Source of the DNA: Raphanus sativus
Lineage: Eukaryota > Streptophyta > Magnoliopsida > Brassicales > Brassicaceae
Assembly: GCF_000801105.2 (NCBI RefSeq)
Contig: NC_079514.1
Span: 19,942,293 to 20,006,292, forward strand
Length of the DNA stretch: 64,000 bases
Reading direction: 5' to 3'
Shown: one piece after another, positions 57,808 to 64,000 of the stretch
Numbering within the stretch: position 1 is the stretch's first letter
Layout: each line of letters opens with the position of its first letter
Position numbers and translations under genes: made by a program
Notes under the pieces: model-generated
Told to the model about the DNA's origin: nothing
Seen by the model: the letters and a program-made list of their open reading frames with translations, nothing else
Database searches by the model: none

Positions 57808-58127
57808 AACCACGTGTCAGTGGTCGAGTGGTATGTGCTCTCTCCCGTTGTCCGCAAGGTCGAGGGTTCGAGGTTACCTCTCGCAGATTTGTGGTGATTA
57901 TCTTGAGGGACCTTTGGGTCCAATACGGAGAAACTCGGATCTGCTGCGCTGACCACTGGTGGTTTAACATAAGGTGATCAATGCCTTTGGTGGACTCTCC
58001 GGCGGACGACGCCCAGATTTCCGAGACGGTCATTAGGCGACGCCCAGATTTCCGAGACGGTCATTAGACGCTAGTCGGGTTCCTCTCGAGGCATCCGAAT
58101 ACGAGGAACATCAAAAAAAGAAAAAAA
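57808..58127 (+). mobile_element. tRNA-derived SINE, 320 bp, TSD AATAAATGTC
   Basis: It is flanked by AATAAATGTC at 57798-57807 and 58128-58137, with an A-rich 3' end. Box A-like CAGTGGTCGAGTGGTA (about 57818) and box B-like GAGGGTTCGAGGTTACC (about 57861) lie near the 5' end. A 30-bp segment ending ACGGTCATTAG is tandemly duplicated (58007-58036 and 58038-58067). Confidence 0.88.
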
Positions 58128-58733
58128 AATAAATGTCGAAAATATTGATAAAAGAAAATTTAGCTTTGAAGGTCGGCGGCTCAAATTGAGCATATATTTA
58201 ATACAAAATAATTTTAAAATATGTTGTTTTCATGCATATATTATTTTCAATAATTAAGTACAAATACAATAATATAAATATATAATAACAAGTGACAAAT
58301 ACATGTGACGGTTTTAATCAATTGATTAATTATAATATGTAAACTATGTATTTGAAATAGTTTTTTTTGTAAAACATATGTATTTGAAATAGTTGCCTAA
58401 ACATTTAAGTATATTATTAAAATTAAAATATATACCGCTAATAAACTAAAATAAATATGTATATATATATATCTATATATATATATATATATAAAACTGA
58501 AAAACATCCACACATTTGTGCGGGACAATATCTAGATTATTAATCTTTTCGAGCGTGGATCATTTTATATTCTTTCTTTTACTAGTGACGTTGTTATAAA
58601 AAAAAACCCATTACTAAAATATATGATTTTTTTTTGTAACACACTAAAATATATGATTTGAAACAGTTTAAACATAGCAAACGCATACAAAACATGCAAG
58701 TAAAGATAACAAACCATCAACGAGGCAAGCAGT
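58128..58733. other. AT-rich stretch with (TA)n and a possible Helitron 3' end
   Basis: (TA)n tracts lie at about 58459-58492. At 58509-58535 a CACA-TT-TGTG hairpin with CGGGACAATAT and CTAG resembles a diverged Helitron 3' end on the plus strand, but the stem is short and CTAG is followed by A rather than T. Confidence 0.3.
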
Positions 58734-58911
58734 CAGTGGCGGAGGGAGAAAATTACATTACATGGGTCAAACTGATAATATTTGCATTTTACAAGAGGAT
58801 CAACAAGCTTATTTCTTCAGATTTTATGAAGATAGTACATGTAAATTTATTTTTTACAAAATTTCATATGGGTCATTTGACCCACATGCTATTATGGTAG
58901 CTCCGCCACTG
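58734..58911. mobile_element. hAT MITE, 178 bp, TSD CAAGCAGT
   Basis: Ends CAGTGGCGGAGGGA and TAGCTCCGCCACTG with CAAGCAGT at 58726-58733 and 58912-58919. It has the same end type as the MITE at 44877-45032 but unrelated internal sequence. Confidence 0.9.
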
Positions 58912-58919
58912 CAAGCAGT

Positions 58920-59204
58920 GATATGGGGGAAAGAAAGTAGAAGAGAAAGACAACAAAACAAATGCAACTAGAATTAGAAATAGTCTCAAATCTTCAACAT
59001 ATATAGAGAATAGCTAAAGAACAAACACAAAAACATAAATCTCTCAAGACAAGACACACAACATACTGGTGAGGACAATATTGTCTGGTCATGTAACAAA
59101 ACATGTTTCACACAACGAATCCTCACCTACAAAGATCAACAATGACACAACAAAACACTTATGATAACACATACATTCTTCTTTCTTTTTCTTTGCCTCT
59201 GGCT
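58920..59204. other. 3' flank of the Pumilio gene
   Basis: Likely 3' UTR and terminator region for the minus-strand gene; no other feature recognised. Confidence 0.4.
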
Positions 59205-61547
59205 CTAGAGATTGAGTTTATCCAGAACTTTCCTCCCAAACTTGTTGCACCTCATCAATGGTTTATTACGCTCTATATGGCTCATCAAATTGAAGCGCAA
59301 TACGTCCTGCAAACACCAAAACACCATATTATCTCCAGCATAATCTTTACGCAGAAACTAAAGACTAAAACATTAGACAGTGTACGGCCTTGATATTCAT
59401 TACCCCACACACAAACCATGCGGTTTGAATGACATAGTTTCCAAAAGGGTCTATAAGAAGTGTATCAATATCGGTAAGCAATTCATATATGATCATGCTA
59501 TGGTCGATATAATGTATTTTCAAGAACTTCTGCACAACATGACTTCCATATTTGTTACGGGAGAGGTACACGTAGTTCCCTAGCAGCTGTTGCACGAGCA
59601 AAACTGTTACGTTTGGATCATTCAGCTCCACTACATACTGCACCACGTAGTTTCTGAAGGAGAATATATATAGTAATTGTGAGTAGCCAAATGAAGATAT
59701 AAGATAACAAAACGGTTGTATGTATCATTCGTTATTTCATAGCTCATGTTTACCCGAATCTGTTCACGCAGAGTTTCAACGCATTAGCGATTATCTCACG
59801 AATCAAACGTCTCGTTAGCACCTCACAACCAGTACCAAGACATTGCTGAAGCATGCAGCAGCCATGTTGATCAATTGCTAACCCCAAACAGTTCCGAGCT
59901 AAAGCTTCAATAAGATTCTGTAACGAACAAACAACACAGTGAATAGAAGAAGAGAGAGTGTCATATTCCAAGACTAAACCTATTTGGAAACAAGTGATTC
60001 AGAATCTATCACGGCTAAATTTGCTTGTATCACAAGCAATAAAAATACCAAGTTTACACCTGCTAAAGAACATACCACACAGAGACTAGAATATATTTTT
60101 AGTCACATGACTTGTACAAAAAAATCACGAACTGAATTAACACAGAAACTGCAAGATTAAAGATGCAACTTGAAACATCAAACTGATTCATTTACTTTGA
60201 CTTGCTACAGTAGAGTTATATAACTATATTGTATATGAAAGCGACTTCCTGTTTCGAAAAAGACTGCCTTTTTAAGAAACAAAGATCAAAACTGACTCCA
60301 CGGCCATGTACAAATATTAAGCACATGACTAATTTTTATCTAACCAATTTTAATTTTGGAGATATATCCCTATAACTAACAAAGAACCAAGCATATCGCA
60401 ACAAAATAGTTCAAGAACAGAACCAGAGTGGTGTGGATGATGAGATGCTTACCCGGTTCAACGAGGGAGGAAACTGGTTGAAGCATTGCATAATCACATG
60501 TTTAGCACCGTTGCTCCTAGTAAATGAAAGTATTCCCATGCTAACAGCTCCAACTACCCGCAGAATCTGTTCTTCAGAATGAAGACACCTCAACAGCGAC
60601 TGTATCGAACGGGTTCTGGTAATGCCAAAAAAAAAAAGAAAAAAGAAAAATCACAAATAAAACAACACCGGTTAAAAAAAGCATTATCCGTCTTTATCCT
60701 TAAATCTAAACTAAAACAATCACCAGGCCTAAAGCTAACTACATTACAAAATCAGAGGATGATCATATAAACAAAAGGATCAGAAGTGTGTGTACCCGAC
60801 AGGATCAATGCACATCTTAATAAATCCTAACTGGTTCAGACTGATCACATCGATGATAAGACTGATCTGTTGAGAGCTACACTTGTGCATAAGCTTCTGA
60901 AAGACTTGAGAAGCTAGAGGGTGTTCCATCAACTCATAGATGCTAGAGATAAAACCATTGAAGATCACATCAATTGTCTCCTTTGAACAATCATTGATCT
61001 TGTCCTGCAAGGCAAGACTCGAGTCTGGATCCTTAGCAAGCAAAGCAATAATAGGTCCCATTCTCGCATTCTCAAGAGACAGAGACGACGGGTTCACGAA
61101 ACCTTTGTTGCTTCTCCAACAACCAAACACATTGTCAAGCGTGACATTACTCTGCCCATACGATCCTCCGTTAACGTAATCGTTCAGAAACGACGATGTT
61201 CTTTGAAAGTAGGGATTCATCATATGTTGCAAATCTACTTCACGCTGTGGAGGAGGAAGAGACCAACCCCCGCCTTGATTTTGCTGCAGTGATGATCGAT
61301 TGGTCCAGAGATTATCAAGTGACGGATTCTGCTCACGAAGGGAGAGCATAGCGAAAGAGGAATCTAGGGTTTCGACATCAACACCAGTCGGGAATCGAAA
61401 CAGCGGTTCCTCGAGAGATCTATGAGAAAGTTGCAACAGAGACACACCTCGTCGATACATCTCCGCCGGAGATAGGTTCACCTCCGTCGTCGCATTTCCG
61501 GCGCGTTCACGTTCACCGTTTGAGTTGACTGGAGACGACGATTCCAT
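59205..61547 (-). CDS. Pumilio/PUF RNA-binding protein (APUM13-like)
   Basis: Five exons (60796-61547, 60453-60615, 59754-59917, 59404-59653, 59205-59306) join in frame to 476 residues. The start at 61547 ([17 protein letters not shown]) is preferred over an upstream in-frame ATG at 61580. About 165 variable residues precede eight PUF helices, each with its RNA-reading core: [77 protein letters not shown] and [13 protein letters not shown] proteins bind 3' UTR motifs, one base per repeat, and lower translation or stability of the mRNA. Repeats 1-3 lack the usual aromatic stacking residues, suggesting relaxed recognition, as in the diverged APUM7-20 group. The donor of intron 4 (GGG|GTAATG) was chosen for phase; other donors nearby break the frame. 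Gene order suggests the orthologue of Arabidopsis APUM13. Confidence 0.92.
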
Positions 61548-61659
61548 GACTAAGGATAGAAGCTGAAGAGAAAAAATCAAAAGAAAAATTATATTAGAGA
61601 GGAAAACAGAAAGAGAACTTTTTCACTAGGTTTGTGGAGATTTAATACGAATGTAAATC

Positions 61660-61668
61660 TATATATAG
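61660..61668 (-). promoter_or_regulatory. TATA box candidate of the Pumilio gene
   Basis: The minus strand reads CTCTCTATATATAG about 115 bp before the start codon, followed by a short leader. Position and sequence fit a plant TATA box. Confidence 0.4.
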
Positions 61669-62176
61669 AGAGAGAAGATTTAAGGCATTAATGCAGAAAA
61701 GAGTGATTAAGGTAATTAATAGAGATTTAGTTTCAGAAAGATATTAAATAATTTAAAGTTCAAACAAGGAAATTCTAAAAATGTTGAATAACGTTTGAAC
61801 TCTTCTGAATCTTTTTTGATGTTTTCCCTTCTTATATGCTAACTTTGCCATGCACATTAAATATTCACAAATATATTCCAAAATGATTCGGTACAGTCAA
61901 AGTCTTGGTTGCACTTCAACAGAAGACTCGCGTGGACCACACGAGTTCCCTTCTCATTGGTTAAGACATATATATTTTTGTTTCTTTTGATAATGCGTAC
62001 CAAAATCTTTGATCTTGTAAATGATTTTAGATAACTATCAAATGTACCAAAATCTTGGTGGTTAAAAAAAAAGATAACTATCAAATATACTGAAATATTA
62101 CCAGTTAAACAAAATACACACAAATATATTTTTTGTCATTCGCTTTTTAGTTTATTTGTATATTTAGGTATCAATT
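61669..62176. other. Upstream region of the Pumilio gene
   Basis: Intergenic DNA; no further gene or transposon end was recognised before the LINE target duplication at 62177. Confidence 0.4.
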
Positions 62177-62198
62177 AAATAACTACGGTTAAATATTT

Positions 62199-63012
62199 TT
62201 TTTTGTTAGTTTGGTTGTTCTATTCCGGTCTGGTTAACCAGACTACTTCAAGTAGGGATGGGCGTTCGGGTATCCGTTCGGGTTCGGATCGGGTATTTCG
62301 GATTTTCGGGTATTTCGGTATAGGAGTGTAATATCCATTCGGGTATTTCTTTACTTCGGGTCGGATTTAGGTATTTTTAGTTCGGATTCGGGTATTTCGG
62401 GTCGGGTTTTCGGATATTTAGATTTTGGAAAAAAATATTAAATTTTTCATTTCTCAAGTTTTTTTGTATTTAAAAAATATAAATTTCACTTAACTGACTT
62501 TTATTTTCTAATAACTGAATGATTAATAAATTTGAAGATAACATTTTTCAAATAAAAGATAATAAATTGATTATTATTTTTAAATTTTGGATGTAACTTT
62601 TGTTAGTGCATGAAATAAAACGCTTGACATGCATTTTAAGTGAGTAAAAATTCACATTTTTCCAATTATATGTAAATTATATAATTTTGAACTATGTGCA
62701 TAATAAAAATAATCATTTTGAATAAAATTAAAGAAGTAAACTAGGAATATAGACCTAAGTATACTAGGAATATAGACCTAAGTATACATATGTTCGGTTA
62801 TTTTCGGATATCCATTCGGGTTCGGGTATTACCCGTTCGGGTTCGGATATCCAATCTCTCCTAATTCAATATCCGTTCGGGTATTTTGCTACTTCGGTTC
62901 GGTTTCGGTTCGGGTTTTTTCGGTCGGGTTCGGATACGGATTCGGGTATCGGGTAAAATGCCCATCCCTAACCTCAAGTTTGAGTAATAGAATACCCTTT
63001 CGATGTTAAAAA
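62199..63012 (+). mobile_element. 5'-truncated LINE tail split by an hAT element, 22-bp TSD
   Basis: Identical 22-bp copies beginning AAATAACTACGG occur at 62177-62198 and 63013-63034. Between them are only about 95 bp of LINE 3' end (GGTTGTTCTATTCCGGTCTG then TTTGAGTAATAGAATACCC), matching the end of the 15863-19852 LINE. An hAT element at 62253-62970 interrupts it. Confidence 0.88.
62253..62970. mobile_element. hAT-type element, 718 bp, CGGGTAT-rich, TSD ACTTCAAG/ACCTCAAG
   Basis: The ends are TAGGGATGGGC and GCCCATCCCTA. The 8-bp duplication (62245-62252 and 62971-62978) has one difference. Sub-terminal regions consist of many CGGGTAT / TTCGGGT repeats. A 22-bp tandem duplication (AGGAATATAGACCTAAGTAT core) lies at about 62743-62788. 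There is no transposase. Confidence 0.85.
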
Positions 63013-63034
63013 AAATAACTACGGTTAAATATTT

Positions 63035-64000
63035 GATTTAGGTTTTAATTGTTTTGTATATAATTTATTACTAGAGTTCGACCCGTGTGAATTTTTATTT
63101 TTATTTTTTTATAAATAAATAACTTTATAATAAATAATAATATATATTTTAAAATTTACCAATTTAAATAATTTTTAATATGACATTTTTAAAGATAATA
63201 ACTTATAGCTTATATTGAGTAGTTTTATTTTATCTTATAAACTATCAATTATATTGTCCATCTTTTTAGAATTTGACCCGTATATCTCCACAAATATATT
63301 TTTTTTAATGGATCAAAATTTTATGATAATGTATAATAAAATTCTTGTATTTACTATTTAAAATATATGGTGCTATATATTTTAAAATTTTCAATATTTA
63401 TTATACAGAATTTACATTGGACTATTATTTATATGAAATATATGTAATATATATATATATATGATTATTTTTTATGTGACTTTATTTTAGTTATTATCAA
63501 AAATAATAAAAAATATATAATTATATAGCTTTAAAACAACATTATTCATCAACTATTTAAAGCTAGGGTTATTAATTATTTCCTAACACACACACATATA
63601 TAAATATATATATAATAAAATGGGAAAAGACAAAGAATAGTAAAGAAAAGTTTATTAATTATTGTTGCCATGATTTTTTGCTAGAATTTTATTTTAGAAA
63701 TGCATTATTAAACAAGGAAAATACAAAGAATCCTAAAAGTAAATTAATTAATAACTTTAATGGCATGGCATTGTAAATAAGTTGAATAATTAAAGTGTAG
63801 TTTATTTTTATACTTCTCTTTTAATAATATAGGTTTAAATTTAAAATACTTTTGTGTATATAAACTACGCTACTCAATTTTTTAACTTCTTCTATTTACG
63901 TTATTCCATCTTTAAAACTATGTACAATTGTTAAAACGATCAATACACTATTTTTATTTTGAATATTTTACTTTTTATTTTCTTTATTAATTTAACATTC
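63035..64000. other. AT-rich end of window, possible diverged Helitron 3' end
   Basis: On the minus strand CACACGGGTCGAACT runs into CTAG (63074-63071) followed by T, resembling a Helitron 3' terminus whose hairpin has decayed; the body would extend right. Otherwise AT-rich, with a short (CA)n/(TA)n run near 63590. No genes seen. Confidence 0.3.

Overview
This window looks like a Brassica-type (Brassicaceae) nuclear chromosome segment. Three intron-containing plant genes sit in a large AT-rich matrix packed with nested transposable elements, and there is one assembly gap (about 100 N at 5759-5858). The three apparently intact genes are all on the minus strand: an ARM/TPR-repeat protein (36979-38906), a membrane-anchored aspartyl protease with 12 exons (50212-53514) and a Pumilio RNA-binding protein with 5 exons (59205-61547). 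From memory of the Arabidopsis map, this order matches At5g43120 - At5g43100 - At5g43090 (APUM13). The second Arabidopsis Pumilio, At5g43110 (APUM14), has no counterpart in the interval between the first two genes.

Left part (1-24 kb): the 3' exons of an ABCI-type ABC ATPase lie next to a Helitron 3' terminus. Next come a minus-strand Copia remnant, a 480-bp TRIM-size LTR element with a clean 5-bp target duplication, and the gap. A MULE-like unit (about 5.9-10.7 kb) then carries a frameshifted DUF1985 (ULP-type) gene whose introns, but not exons, are filled with self-complementary AAGTCGTC / GACGACTT arrays. Further right are an RNase H fragment, a polynucleotide phosphorylase (PNPase) fragment, a foldback element with a LINE inserted in its right arm, and two more 5'-truncated LINEs, each with perfect target-site duplications (TSDs).

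Middle part (24-36 kb): this is a layered nest. A short non-autonomous LTR element received a Helitron in one LTR, and that Helitron received a gypsy solo LTR (TSD AAAAT). A full-length 7.3-kb Copia element (TSD GTTTT) sits in its internal part, and the Copia pol is interrupted by a 501-bp palindromic insertion (TSD TTACC).

Right part (36-64 kb): the three host genes are separated by a decayed gag-like/Transposase_28 coding region, a second gypsy solo LTR (TSD CCTCC), several hAT MITEs with 8-bp TSDs and a cluster of GCGG-rich hAT-like remnants. There is also a SINE inside an aspartyl-protease intron, a broken mitochondrial ribosomal protein L43 gene, a 1.2-kb element whose long inverted arms each carry a tRNA-like pol III promoter, and a long CT microsatellite. 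At the right end an hAT element is nested inside a LINE tail.

The host genes show no operon-like cooperation. The interest of the window lies in the order and mechanism of insertions, in the captured gene pieces, and in the intron-confined palindromic repeat of the DUF1985 unit. Gene names come from recognised protein motifs and memory; no database search was run.
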